Below, in pieces: positions 1 through 9,420 of a stretch of 39,796 nt of DNA. How positions within the stretch are numbered: position 1 is the stretch's first letter; every line of letters begins with the position of its first letter. Location of the stretch: positions 12,548 through 52,343 of the forward strand of contig DCJC01000074.1 of the NCBI GenBank assembly GCA_002317355.1. Direction: 5' to 3'. The position numbers and the translations under genes are program-made. The stretch is from Prevotellaceae bacterium UBA1710 (GTDB taxonomy: Bacteria > Bacteroidota > Bacteroidia > Bacteroidales > Bacteroidaceae). Under the pieces are notes generated by a model, which was not told the origin of the DNA, did not search any database, and was given only the letters and a program-made list of their open reading frames with translations.

Positions 1-31
1 ATGATACTATTTTAGCAGAATATTGACCAAT

Positions 32-67
32 TCATCCTCTTCCTTTTTGGGAGAGGATGATTTTTTT
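32..67 (+). terminator. Rho-independent terminator of an upstream gene
   Basis: The arms at 32-43 and 49-60 pair over 12 positions with one G-T wobble around a five-T loop, and a run of seven T follows at 61-67. The T run lies only on the plus-strand side, so it ends a plus-strand gene left of the window. It separates that gene from the enzyme operon starting at 203. Confidence 0.8.
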
Positions 68-131
68 AGCAAAATATATAAACGTATAATAATATGTCAA
101 AAAAGTGTAAGGTGATGAAGTGGAAATGCTA

Positions 132-140
132 TAATTTTGC
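132..140 (+). promoter_or_regulatory. Probable promoter (-7 box) of the enzyme operon
   Basis: TAATTTTGC matches the Bacteroidetes -7 element (TAxxTTTG). No clear TTTG is visible at the usual -33 distance, so this is weaker than the other promoters in the window. It would give a leader of roughly 55 bases before the esterase start at 203. Confidence 0.5.
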
Positions 141-202
141 ACTCACAACATCAAATAGCGTAGAATGATGTTTACCTAAATGTACTTAACCGATAGCTTC
201 AG

Positions 203-1735
203 ATGAAAAAGCTTTTGACAATCTTTGCTGTAGTTCTTTCTGTTTTATCTGCTGATGCTCTGGAGATTCCTGAAATCTTCGGGGATAATATGGTTTTGCA
301 ACAAAAGACTCAGGCAAAGGTTTGGGGATGGGCAGAATCAGGTCATTATATTAAAGTGAGCGTTGGTTGGTCGTCTCAGGAATATATTACAAATGTGTCA
401 GCTGATGGCTCATGGAAGGTGGAGGTAGAAACTCCTGCCGCTTCTTTTGGTAAATACAACATTACCTTTGTAGAATATAAGGCAGATCCAAAAGACAAGA
501 AAGCTGTGGCTGTTGACACTAAGAAATCTGAAGGCGTACTGATTGGTGAAGTGTGGTTCTGCTCAGGTCAGTCGAATATGGAGATGCCTCTTGGAGGTTT
601 CTGGAACTGTCCTATAGAAGGCGCTAATGAGACTATTGCGCAGTCAGGAAAGTATCGTAACTCCGTGCGTGTTGCTACTATTCCGAAGATAGGCAAGCAG
701 GAGCCTCAGAAGAAGGTTGAGGGTAAATGGGAAATTCCTTCACCTAAGACAGCTTCACGCTTCTCTGCATGTGGCTATTACTTTGCAACAACCTTGGCAG
801 ATATGCTTGAGGTTCCTGTTGGAATCATCAACTGCTCATGGGGCGGTTCTTGTGTGGAAGGCTGGTTGCCAAAGGATACGTTGCTTACCTATCCAGATGG
901 TTTGACTCCTGTTTCACCAAACGACTATCATCAGCGAATGGTGATGTATAATGGTATGCTGCATCCGCTTGCTGGATATACCATAAAAGGTTTTCTCTGG
1001 AATCAGGGAGAATCAAACGTAGGATATGAGAAAGAGTATGTTGAGCGTTTTAAGACAATGACTCGCTTATGGCGTAAGATGTGGAATCAGCCTAACGACA
1101 AGTTGCCTATGTACACCGTAGAGTTACCTCCATACTGGTATGATGATGTTAATGGTACTCAAGGCGCTGATTTTCGTGCTGCTCAGCATTTGATTGCCAA
1201 GGAACTCGAGAATAGCGGTTGTGTGTGTACAAGTGACCTCATCTATGACTATGAGGCAAAGCAGATTCATGGTACTCAGAAACTGAAGATAGGTCAGCGA
1301 CTTGCATATATGGCTCTGATACGTGACTATGGCGTGGAAGGTATAGCTGCAGAAGCCCCAGAATTTGAATATATGGAGGAGGTTGATGCCAGTCAGGAAG
1401 AAATGGCTGTGATAGCAGGTACAGCTGTGGAGAAGAATCCAAATGCTAAGGGCAAGGTGCTTCATCTATATTTCAAGAATGGTGATGAGGGTTTTGACCG
1501 TTTGGATAATATAGAGGGGTTTGAGGCTCAGGATGCAGAAGGAAAATGGCATGATGCTATTGTATGGGCTTCATCTGCTTGGCAGAATGTGAAACGACAA
1601 GGATGCTTCCTTACTCTTGCTTGTCCAGAGGTAAAGGATATTAAGGGTGTGCGCTATTGCTATAAGAACTTCATTCCTGGTAAGTTGCATGGCGTAAGAG
1701 GGCTTCCTGTTGTACCATTTCAAATAAAGAAATAA
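203..1735 (+). CDS. SGNH-type carbohydrate acetylesterase (sialate O-acetylesterase-like)
   Basis: Likely a secreted esterase that removes acetyl groups from plant polysaccharide or oligosaccharides. An N-terminal signal peptide (about residues 1-19) is followed by a beta-rich region. The SGNH blocks are visible: SGQSNM with the nucleophile Ser124, N-CSWGGS with Asn210 and nearby glycines, WNQGESN at 266-272, and a C-terminal IHG with His356 as probable catalytic base. This block order is typical of the SASA/sialate-esterase family, some members of which act on xyloglucan or mannan acetyl groups. The acidic residue before His356 is not in the usual D-x-x-H spacing, so the charge relay is uncertain. 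It is the first gene of a tightly spaced operon, 4 bases before a mannanase-like GH5 and close to a second esterase, which argues for an acetylated hemicellulose. True sialate esterase activity is unlikely in this context. Confidence 0.85.
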   Translation: MKKLLTIFAVVLSVLSADALEIPEIFGDNMVLQQKTQAKVWGWAESGHYIKVSVGWSSQEYITNVSADGSWKVEVETPAASFGKYNITFVEYKADPKDKKAVAVDTKKSEGVLIGEVWFCSGQSNMEMPLGGFWNCPIEGANETIAQSGKYRNSVRVATIPKIGKQEPQKKVEGKWEIPSPKTASRFSACGYYFATTLADMLEVPVGIINCSWGGSCVEGWLPKDTLLTYPDGLTPVSPNDYHQRMVMYNGMLHPLAGYTIKGFLWNQGESNVGYEKEYVERFKTMTRLWRKMWNQPNDKLPMYTVELPPYWYDDVNGTQGADFRAAQHLIAKELENSGCVCTSDLIYDYEAKQIHGTQKLKIGQRLAYMALIRDYGVEGIAAEAPEFEYMEEVDASQEEMAVIAGTAVEKNPNAKGKVLHLYFKNGDEGFDRLDNIEGFEAQDAEGKWHDAIVWASSAWQNVKRQGCFLTLACPEVKDIKGVRYCYKNFIPGKLHGVRGLPVVPFQIKK

Positions 1736-1739
1736 CGCA

Positions 1740-3128
1740 ATGTTAGATAAGTTAGTTTGTAGTAAGTGTAGTGTGGTTCTTCTCTTCTGCCTTCTTGCCT
1801 TGGTGGCAAGAGCAGAGGAGGGAACCTCTTTTGTCACGGTAAGGGATGGTAAGTTCTTTCTTCAGGGCAAAGAATATCGCTATGTTGGTACAAACCTTTG
1901 GTATGGAGCCATCCTTGGTAGTGAGGGACAAGGAGGTAATCGCAAGCGTCTTGTTCAGGAACTTGATGATATGCGTGCCGTAGGTATCGATAATGTGCGT
2001 GTTCTGATTGGAGGTGATGGTCGTGACGGCATTCTTAGTCATATTGCCCCAAAGCTACAGTCAGAGCCTGGAGTATATAATGATACAATACTTGCAGGTC
2101 TTGATTTCCTCATGGCAGAGCTTGAGAAACGCGATATGAAGGCTGTGCTATACTTCAATAACGCATGGGAATGGTCTGGTGGCTATGGTGCATACCTCGA
2201 TTGGGTTGGCTTTAGTGGAGATGTGCAGAGTTCTGATGGTTCTGGAAAGATGAAGCACTTTGACCTTACACCAGTGCCAAGCATAGATGGCTGGTGGGAG
2301 TATATGCAGTATGTATCAAACTTTATACTGAATGATAAGGCGAAGGCACTTGCTGCAGAGCATGTAAGGAAGATGGTGACTCGCGTGAATCGATATACAG
2401 GTCAGCCTTATAAAGACAGCAAAGCATTGATGGCATGGGAGATAGCAAATGAACCTCGCTGTTTCATCAATGACGAGTTGCATAAGTATAAGTTCATTGA
2501 GTGGATTGACGAGCAGTCAACGCTCATCAAGAGTCTTGATCCTAACCATCTTGTAACTACTGGTAGTGAGGGTGAGCATGGCTGTGAGGATGATATGCGA
2601 CTTTTTAATGCAATCCATACCTTGCCAAATATCGATTATGCTTGCATCCATATCTGGCCAAACAACTGGGGGTGGATAGGCAAGTTCAATCAGAACTATG
2701 ATGCCGACAAGACTATAGCTGAGAATGCGCCAGATCCAATAGTAGATAACGTGAAGGTGGCTTGCGACTCGACATTGGCATATATAAATCGTGCTTATAA
2801 GCTGATGGAGAAGGCTGGTCGTCCGATGGTGCTTGAGGAATTCGGCTATCCAAGAGACCGTTTTCTGTTTACTCCAGGAAGTCCAACGAAAGGTCGTGAC
2901 GCATATTACGAATATGTGTTTGGAATCATTGCAGAATCAGGGAAAATAGCTGGCTGTAACTTCTGGGGATGGGGTGGCAAGGCAAATGTGAAGCATACCA
3001 TCTGGCAACGTTGGGATGACTATGTTTGTGATCCGGCTCAGGAAGAACAAGGGCTCAACTCTGTGTTTGCTGTGGATAAATCCACAATGGAGATCATCAA
3101 GTCAATGACAAGTAAAATCAGAAAGTGA
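1740..3128 (+). CDS. GH5 glycoside hydrolase, mannanase type (GH5_7-like)
   Basis: Predicted secreted endo-beta-1,4-mannanase or related GH5 enzyme. A hydrophobic signal peptide ends near VARA (residues 23-25), with no clear lipobox Cys. The (beta/alpha)8 catalytic residues are visible: WEIANEPR with acid/base Glu238, and VLEEFGY with nucleophile Glu367. The HIWPNNW stretch near 304-310 and the GTNLWYGA start of the domain (50-57) are reminiscent of GH5_7 mannanases, whose usual size this 462-residue protein matches. It starts 4 bases after the upstream esterase stop and is followed after 5 bases by a second esterase, so the three are probably translationally coupled. The subfamily assignment is from memory of motifs; exo-mannosidase-type activity cannot be excluded. 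Confidence 0.85.
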   Translation: MLDKLVCSKCSVVLLFCLLALVARAEEGTSFVTVRDGKFFLQGKEYRYVGTNLWYGAILGSEGQGGNRKRLVQELDDMRAVGIDNVRVLIGGDGRDGILSHIAPKLQSEPGVYNDTILAGLDFLMAELEKRDMKAVLYFNNAWEWSGGYGAYLDWVGFSGDVQSSDGSGKMKHFDLTPVPSIDGWWEYMQYVSNFILNDKAKALAAEHVRKMVTRVNRYTGQPYKDSKALMAWEIANEPRCFINDELHKYKFIEWIDEQSTLIKSLDPNHLVTTGSEGEHGCEDDMRLFNAIHTLPNIDYACIHIWPNNWGWIGKFNQNYDADKTIAENAPDPIVDNVKVACDSTLAYINRAYKLMEKAGRPMVLEEFGYPRDRFLFTPGSPTKGRDAYYEYVFGIIAESGKIAGCNFWGWGGKANVKHTIWQRWDDYVCDPAQEEQGLNSVFAVDKSTMEIIKSMTSKIRK

Positions 3129-3133
3129 TAGTT

Positions 3134-4438
3134 ATGAAAAGAATATATCAGATATTGGTAACGCTTATTCTGACACTCTGTTTTGTTATGGAGGTTAGCG
3201 CTCAGATTCGTGGTACTAATATAACAGTCACCGTAACACCAAGTCATAAAGACTGGGCATATAAGACGAGTGAGAATATTGACTTCATGGTATCTGTTAT
3301 GAAATCAGGTACTCTCCTTGATAATGTCAATGTCTCTTACGAGATGGGGCCAGATATGTATCCTGATACTCGCAAGGATGTGGTACTGAAGTCGGGAACG
3401 ACAAAGATAACAGGCAAGATGCAGGTTCCAGGTTTCTATAAGCTCAAGGCTATAGCTCATGTTGCGGATAGAGATTATCAGGCACATTGCATTGTTGCCG
3501 TTTCTCCAGAGAAGATTCTTCCGCAGGCTCAATGCCCGAAGGACTTTGACGAGTTCTGGGAAAAGACGATAAAAGATGCCCGTAACACTTCGCTTGAATC
3601 ACATATAGAATATCTTCCAGAACGCTCAACACCAGACGTGAGCACATACCATGTGTCATTCCAGAATGATCGTTGGGGTAGGAGAGTGTATGGCATTCTT
3701 AATGTACCTACAAAGACAGGTAAATATCCTGCAATACTGAAAGTTCCTGGAGCTGGTGTTCGTCCTTATGGTGGTGATGAAGGCCTCTGCAAGAAAGGTG
3801 TCATCGTACTTGAAATAGGTATTCATGGCATTCCTGTAATTAAAGAGCAGGCTTATTATGATAATCTCTATACTGCGGCATTGGCAGACTATTGGATGAA
3901 TGGAAACAACAATCGTGACCGCTCTTACTATAAGCATGTAGTGACAGGTTGTATCCGTGCTATCGACTTCCTCGAGGCATTTGGAAATGGTGATGCGGTT
4001 CAGTGGGATGGCAAGAATCTCGGTGTATGTGGTTCTTCCCAAGGAGGCTTCCTCACTATTGCAACAACGGCATTGGATAAGCGTGTGAGTTGCTATGCTC
4101 CTGTACATGCGGCAATGTGTGATCATGAGGCTTCGCTTAAAAAGGTTGCTTGTGGATGGCCTCACATGTTCTATCAGGTGGCAAAGCCAGATATGGCAGA
4201 GGTGGAATGTATGAGATACTATGATGGAGTGAATTTCGCCAAGAGAATCACAGTTCCTGGTTGGTACTCATTTGGCTTTAATGATGATGTGGTAGCACCT
4301 ACCTCTATGTATGCTACATACAATGTGGCTGGAGGCGAGAAAGTGATATCACCTTACCAGCAGACTGGTCACTTCTGGTATGAAGAACAGTACAAGGAGT
4401 GGTTTGACTTCTTATTAGGGAAGTTGGGTATTAAGTAA
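3134..4438 (+). CDS. CE7-type acetyl (xylan/mannan) esterase, alpha/beta hydrolase
   Basis: Predicted periplasmic or secreted deacetylase related to acetyl xylan esterase/cephalosporin C deacetylase (AXE1, CE7). The reading frame could begin at a GTG at 3125, overlapping the previous stop, but the ATG at 3134 gives a normal signal peptide (Lys-Arg start, hydrophobic core, cleavage after EVSA), so I use it. Numbered from the GTG, there is an N-terminal beta-sandwich extension (about 30-125), then the hydrolase domain with GSSQGG (nucleophile Ser305), DVVAPTS (Asp388, the position of the family's D-x-x-C-P-P-S motif) and TGHFW (His416). The extra N-terminal domain is common in Bacteroidetes members. 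With the esterase at 203 it gives this operon two deacetylases of different folds. Confidence 0.88.
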   Translation: MKRIYQILVTLILTLCFVMEVSAQIRGTNITVTVTPSHKDWAYKTSENIDFMVSVMKSGTLLDNVNVSYEMGPDMYPDTRKDVVLKSGTTKITGKMQVPGFYKLKAIAHVADRDYQAHCIVAVSPEKILPQAQCPKDFDEFWEKTIKDARNTSLESHIEYLPERSTPDVSTYHVSFQNDRWGRRVYGILNVPTKTGKYPAILKVPGAGVRPYGGDEGLCKKGVIVLEIGIHGIPVIKEQAYYDNLYTAALADYWMNGNNNRDRSYYKHVVTGCIRAIDFLEAFGNGDAVQWDGKNLGVCGSSQGGFLTIATTALDKRVSCYAPVHAAMCDHEASLKKVACGWPHMFYQVAKPDMAEVECMRYYDGVNFAKRITVPGWYSFGFNDDVVAPTSMYATYNVAGGEKVISPYQQTGHFWYEEQYKEWFDFLLGKLGIK

Positions 4439-4472
4439 TGAATATAAAAGAATAAAGTATAAAGTTTAAGAA

Positions 4473-6965
4473 ATGGAAAATAATAATTTCGGCTATTTTG
4501 ATGACAAGAACCGTGAGTTCGTCATCACTAATCCTGCTACACCGTTCCCTTGGATTAACTACCTCGGTAATGAGGATTTCTTTGGCTTGATAAGTAACAC
4601 AGCTGGTGGTTATGATTTCTACAAGGATGCAAAGTTCCGTCGTATTACACGCTATCGTTATAATGGCGTTCCAATGGATAATGGAGGCCGTTATTTCTAT
4701 ATCAACGATAATGGTACTGTCTGGAACCCAGGTTGGAAGCCATGCAAGACTCCGCTCGACTCATACGAGTGTCGTCATGGTATGAACTATACCCGCATCA
4801 CTGGTTCTAAGAACGGTATCGAGGCTTCTGTTCTCTTCTTCGTCCCTCTCAAGACATGGGCTGAGATTCAGAAGGTAACTCTCAAGAATACGACATCCGA
4901 GAAGAAGACAATCAAGCTCTTCTCTTTGGCTGAGTGGTGTCTCTGGAATGCGGCTACCGATATGGAGAACTTCCAGCGTAACTGGTCAACAGGTGAGGTT
5001 GAGATTGATGGCGCTACCATCTATCACAAGACAGAATACAAGGAGCGTCGTAATCACTACGCATACTATACTGTGACAAATGCCAAGATTGATGGCTATG
5101 ACACAGACCGTGAGTCATTCATCGGTCTCTATAATGAGTTTGCTGATCCTCAGTGTGTTATGGCAGGCAAGCCAAGCAACTCTCTCGCACATGGCTGGAG
5201 CCCTATTGCTTCACACTATATTGAGGTGGAACTTGCACCAGGTGAGAGCAAGGACTATATCTTCATGCTCGGTTATGTAGAGAATGAGCAGGAAGAGAAG
5301 TTCTCTGTAGAGGATATCGAGCGCAAGAAGAACGGCACTCTTATATCTTCACAGGATTCTGACGTAACACTCGTAAACAAGGCTAAGGCACAGGCACTTA
5401 TCGAGAAGTTCTCAACTGTAGAGGCTGTTGATGCAGCATTCGCAGAACTCGCTCAGATGTGGGATGCCCTTCTTGAGAAGTATGTTGTCAAGTCTAGTGA
5501 TGAGCGCCTTAACCGTATGGTGAACATCTGGAGCCAGTACCAGTGTATGATCACATTCAACTTCTCTCGCTCTGCAAGCTTCTTCGAGAGCGGTGTAGGT
5601 CGTGGTATGGGCTTCCGTGATTCAAACCAGGACCTCGTAGGCTTCGTTCACCAGATACCAAGTCGTGCACGTGAGCGTATCATCGACATCGCTTCAACAC
5701 AGTTCCCTGATGGCGGTTGCTATCATCAGTATCAGCCACTTACAAAGCATGGTAACAATGATATCGGTGGTGGATTCAACGATGATCCATGCTGGTTGAT
5801 CTTCGGTACAGTTGCTTATATCAAGGAGACAGGCGACTTCTCAATCCTTCAGGAACCAGTTCCATTCGATAATAAACTGGGTTCGGAGGTTACTCTCATG
5901 GAGCATCTCCGCATCTCTTTCAACCACGTTGTAGAGAATCTCGGTCCTCACATGCTTCCTCTTATCGGCCGTGCCGACTGGAACGACTGTCTTAACCTCA
6001 ACTGCTTCTCATGGGATCCGAATGAGTCATTCCAGACAACAGAGAACAATTCAGAGGGTTCAAAGGCTGAGTCTTTGATGATTGCCGGTCTGTTCGTTGT
6101 AACAGGTAAAGACTATGTAGAGCTCTGCAAGCAGGTAGGCGATAATGCTGAGGCTGAGCGTGCCCAGAAGTGTATCGACTCTATGGTAGAGGCTGTTAAG
6201 AAGCATGGTTGGGATGGCGAATGGTATCTCCGTGCTTATGATTTCTACGGAAATAAGATCGGTTCACATGAGTGTGAGGAAGGTAAGATCTTCATCGAGT
6301 CACAGGGCTTCTGCACAATGGCAGGTATCGGACTTGAGGAAGGCATGGTTGACAAGGCTATCGATTCATGTAAGAAATACCTTGACTGTGAGCATGGTAT
6401 GGTGCTCAATAACCCTGCTTACACAAGATATCATGTTGAGATGGGTGAGATATCTTCTTATCCTGCTGGTTATAAGGAGAATGCGGGTATCTTCTGCCAC
6501 AACAACCCATGGGTTATCATTGGTGAGACCGTTGCCGGACGTGGTAACGACGCATGGGAGTTGTTCCGTAAGATCAGCCCTATGTACCTCAAGGATCAGG
6601 CATTGCATAAGGTTGAGCCATACGTAAACTGTCAGATGGTAGCAGGTAAGGATGCGGCTAAGCCAGGTGAGGGTAAGAACTCATGGCTTACAGGTACCGC
6701 AGCATGGATGTGGCTCACCGTTAGCCAGTATCTGCTCGGCATCAAGCCTACATACGATGGTATCATGATTGACCCATGTCTTGATTCTGAGATTAAGGAG
6801 TATAGCGTGAAGCGTATCCTTCGTGAAACAGAGTTTGACATTACCGTTAAGAACCCAGACGGCAAGCAGAAGGGTGTGAAGAGCATTACCGTAGATGGTG
6901 TTGCTGTCGAAGGCAACATCATCAAGGCAACACCAGGTAAGCATGTTGTTGAGGTAGTAATGTAA
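4473..6965 (+). CDS. GH94 phosphorylase, cellobiose-phosphorylase-like
   Basis: Predicted cytoplasmic inverting phosphorylase that splits a beta-1,4-linked disaccharide with phosphate to give glucose-1-phosphate plus a free sugar. There is no signal peptide, unlike the other enzymes of this operon. The 830-residue length and layout fit cellobiose phosphorylases: N-terminal beta-sandwich (about 1-300), helical linker and (alpha/alpha)6 barrel with GRGMGFRDSNQD, then GRADWNDCLNL, whose DWND (Asp502-Asp505) holds the family's catalytic Asp. GGGFNDDPCW and the late GENSWLTGTAAWMW stretch (written here without the preceding residues) are also family-typical. The codon use is strongly biased to a few codons, suggesting high expression. 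Cellobiose is the default substrate guess; the company of a mannanase leaves open a glucosyl-mannose specificity. The gaps are 34 bases upstream and 33 downstream. Confidence 0.9.
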   Translation: MENNNFGYFDDKNREFVITNPATPFPWINYLGNEDFFGLISNTAGGYDFYKDAKFRRITRYRYNGVPMDNGGRYFYINDNGTVWNPGWKPCKTPLDSYECRHGMNYTRITGSKNGIEASVLFFVPLKTWAEIQKVTLKNTTSEKKTIKLFSLAEWCLWNAATDMENFQRNWSTGEVEIDGATIYHKTEYKERRNHYAYYTVTNAKIDGYDTDRESFIGLYNEFADPQCVMAGKPSNSLAHGWSPIASHYIEVELAPGESKDYIFMLGYVENEQEEKFSVEDIERKKNGTLISSQDSDVTLVNKAKAQALIEKFSTVEAVDAAFAELAQMWDALLEKYVVKSSDERLNRMVNIWSQYQCMITFNFSRSASFFESGVGRGMGFRDSNQDLVGFVHQIPSRARERIIDIASTQFPDGGCYHQYQPLTKHGNNDIGGGFNDDPCWLIFGTVAYIKETGDFSILQEPVPFDNKLGSEVTLMEHLRISFNHVVENLGPHMLPLIGRADWNDCLNLNCFSWDPNESFQTTENNSEGSKAESLMIAGLFVVTGKDYVELCKQVGDNAEAERAQKCIDSMVEAVKKHGWDGEWYLRAYDFYGNKIGSHECEEGKIFIESQGFCTMAGIGLEEGMVDKAIDSCKKYLDCEHGMVLNNPAYTRYHVEMGEISSYPAGYKENAGIFCHNNPWVIIGETVAGRGNDAWELFRKISPMYLKDQALHKVEPYVNCQMVAGKDAAKPGEGKNSWLTGTAAWMWLTVSQYLLGIKPTYDGIMIDPCLDSEIKEYSVKRILRETEFDITVKNPDGKQKGVKSITVDGVAVEGNIIKATPGKHVVEVVM

Positions 6966-6998
6966 GATTTACTCATTCTAAAAACTAAAACCTAATAG

Positions 6999-9353
6999 AT
7001 GAACAGAAAATCCTTATTTGGTGGTATTCTTTTATCATCAATGCTATATGCTACAGCGACAATGGCACAACCTGCCATTGCCGCTGATGCTGTATTAGAA
7101 GCAAAGATCGATGCTCAGATGGCTAAGATGTCTCTCAGAGATAAATTAGGTCAGATGGTTGAGCTTGATCTTCGTGGAATTATCATTCAGGATGCGAACG
7201 GAAAGAACATCATCGATCAGCGTAAGCTTGATTCCCTGATTGTGAATTTCCGTGTAGGCTCTTTCCTTAACACTCCAGGCCCTTCAGGTGTTCCTGCAGC
7301 AGAGTGGGGTGGTTATATAGAGCAGATACAGCGTGCATCCATTAAGCACCTTGGCATTCCTACCGTGTTTGGTGTGGATGAGAATCATGGTGTGACCTAT
7401 ACGACAGATGGTACTCTCATGCCGCAGAATATCAATGTCGCTGCTACATTCAATCGTGACATTGCTCGTCGTGCAGCTGAGGTAACAGCCTATGAGACAC
7501 GTGCTTGCTCTGTACCTTGGACTTATTCCCCAACAATGGACCTCTCTCGTGATGCACGCTGGCCTCGCTGCTGGGAGAACTTTGGTGAGGACTGTCTAGT
7601 AAATGCAGAGATGGGCAAGGCTATGACCTTGGGCTTTCAGGGTACAGATCCAAATCATGTTGGTCAGAAGAATGTAGCCGTATCTCTCAAACACTTCCTT
7701 GGCTATGGTGTTCCTGTGACGGGTAAGGATCGTACCCCTGCCATCATTTCCATACAGGATTTGAAGGAAAAGCACTTCGCACCTTATAAGGCATGCGTAG
7801 AAGCCGGAGCGCTTACGATCATGGTTAATTCCGGTAGCGTGAACTATGTTCCGATGCATGCTAACAAGGAAATCCTTACAGGTTGGCTGAAGGAAGGTCT
7901 TAACTGGGATGGTATGCTCATAACCGACTGGGCCGATGTGAATAACCTTTTCGGTCGTGAGAAGGTGGCTGCCAATAAGAAGGAAGCACTCAACCTTGCT
8001 ATCAATGCAGGTATAGATATGATCATGGAACCATACGACTGCAGTGTTGTTCCTTTGATGGAAGAACTCGTTGCCGAGGGTAAGATACCGCAGTCGCGCA
8101 TTGATGATGCCTGCCGTAGAATCCTTCGTTTGAAGTATCGTCTTGACCTCTTTGATCATCCGTATCAGAAGTTGAAGGACTACCCTTTGTTTGCTTCTGC
8201 TGAGCATAAGGCTGTGTCATATCAGGGCGCTTTGGAATCTATTGTTCTGCTAAAGAATGATGGCGTTCTTCCTATTGCCAAGGGAAAGAAGATTCTCGTG
8301 ACCGGCCCAAATGCCCACTCTCTTCGTGCTCTCAATGGAGGATGGACCTATACATGGCAGGGAACTGGTGCTGATGAGATTCTTGAAAATCTGGCTAAGG
8401 CTACAGCGAATCGTAAGGCAAAGGAAGGTGGACCTTTCGTTAAGCCTAACACTATCTATGAGGCTTTGTGCAATGAATATGGTGCAGAGAACGTTGCTCT
8501 CGACCAGACCCTTGTGTATAAGAATGATGGCGCATATTATGAGGAAATACTTGCTGACGGTAGTATGTCCGCTGTAAAGCAGCAGGCTCAGAATGCAGAT
8601 GTTATCATTGCCTGTATCGGTGAGAACTCATACACGGAAACACCGGGCAACCTTACAGACTTGAATCTCTCTGAGAATCAGCGTAATCTCGTCAAGGCTT
8701 TGGCATCGACGGGAAAGCCAGTAGTCCTTATTCTAAATGAAGGTCGCCCACGTATCATCTCTGACATCGAGCCACTTGCTAAGAGCGTAGTTGATGTTAT
8801 GCTACCATCTAATTGCGGTGGCGATGCTCTTGCTGCGTTGCTTTCTGGTAAGGAAGATTTCTCTGGTAAACTGCCATTCTCATATCCGCGCACCATCAGC
8901 GCCTTCAATACCTATGACTATCGCGTGTCAGAGGTTGTTGGCACAATGGAAGGCTCATACGACTATAGTGCAGATGTTGCGTTCCAGTGGCCTTTCGGCT
9001 ATGGCAAGAGCTACAACACATACGAGTATAGCAATCTTCGCTGCACACCGTCTGAGTTTACTGCAGATGATGTACTAACCGTAAGTGTTGATGTCCGTAA
9101 TGCTGGTAAGATGGCTGGCAAGGAGTCTGTTCTGCTCTTCTCAAGTGATCTTGTCGCTTCACAGACGCCGGAGATTCGTCGCTTGCGTGACTTCACTAAG
9201 GTGGAACTTCAGGCAGGTGAGCAGAAGACCGTAACTTTCAGTCTTCCCGCAAGACACCTTTCCTTCGTGAATGCTCAGGGTAATTGGGTATTCGAAGCAG
9301 GCGAGTTTTCTCTTCAGATCGGAAATCAATCGGTGAAGATAAACGGAAAGTAA
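6999..9353 (+). CDS. GH3 beta-glucosidase, secreted
   Basis: Predicted periplasmic exo-beta-glucosidase trimming gluco-oligosaccharides. A signal peptide ends near ATMAQ (residues 19-24). The GH3 N-terminal barrel has KHFLGYG (Lys231-His232, substrate-binding) and LITDWADV with nucleophile Asp310. The (alpha/beta)6 sandwich follows at about 400-640, with GENSYTETPGN near 550, and a C-terminal fibronectin-III-like domain fills about 680-780. This three-domain, about 784-residue architecture is the standard one for Bacteroidetes GH3 glucosidases. A periplasmic glucosidase next to a cytoplasmic phosphorylase means the cell has two ways to finish the same oligosaccharides. A xylosidase or mixed specificity cannot be ruled out from motifs alone. 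Confidence 0.92.
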   Translation: MNRKSLFGGILLSSMLYATATMAQPAIAADAVLEAKIDAQMAKMSLRDKLGQMVELDLRGIIIQDANGKNIIDQRKLDSLIVNFRVGSFLNTPGPSGVPAAEWGGYIEQIQRASIKHLGIPTVFGVDENHGVTYTTDGTLMPQNINVAATFNRDIARRAAEVTAYETRACSVPWTYSPTMDLSRDARWPRCWENFGEDCLVNAEMGKAMTLGFQGTDPNHVGQKNVAVSLKHFLGYGVPVTGKDRTPAIISIQDLKEKHFAPYKACVEAGALTIMVNSGSVNYVPMHANKEILTGWLKEGLNWDGMLITDWADVNNLFGREKVAANKKEALNLAINAGIDMIMEPYDCSVVPLMEELVAEGKIPQSRIDDACRRILRLKYRLDLFDHPYQKLKDYPLFASAEHKAVSYQGALESIVLLKNDGVLPIAKGKKILVTGPNAHSLRALNGGWTYTWQGTGADEILENLAKATANRKAKEGGPFVKPNTIYEALCNEYGAENVALDQTLVYKNDGAYYEEILADGSMSAVKQQAQNADVIIACIGENSYTETPGNLTDLNLSENQRNLVKALASTGKPVVLILNEGRPRIISDIEPLAKSVVDVMLPSNCGGDALAALLSGKEDFSGKLPFSYPRTISAFNTYDYRVSEVVGTMEGSYDYSADVAFQWPFGYGKSYNTYEYSNLRCTPSEFTADDVLTVSVDVRNAGKMAGKESVLLFSSDLVASQTPEIRRLRDFTKVELQAGEQKTVTFSLPARHLSFVNAQGNWVFEAGEFSLQIGNQSVKINGK

Positions 9354-9357
9354 ACAC

Positions 9358-9381
9358 GGTAATTACAAGTTACAAATTACC
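9358..9381. repeat. 7-bp periodic AT-rich repeat between GH3 and GH9 genes
   Basis: Read on the minus strand the segment is a chain of 7-mers (TAATTTG, TAACTTG, TAATTAC). The ends GGTAATT and AATTACC also form a 7-bp inverted repeat. The same 7-mer family recurs at 27162-27189. Function is unknown; it may affect the RNA between the two enzyme genes. Confidence 0.5.
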
Positions 9382-9420
9382 AAATACCTAATATAGCGTA
9401 AGCTAAATCAAACTATTCTA

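Noticed and set aside
3656..4165. 169-codon open frame on the minus strand
   Set aside because: Antisense to the CE7-type esterase gene whose catalytic motifs are intact.
7596..8207. 203-codon open frame on the minus strand
   Set aside because: It lies wholly within the GH3 gene, has no signal or motif, and reflects the codon bias of the real gene.
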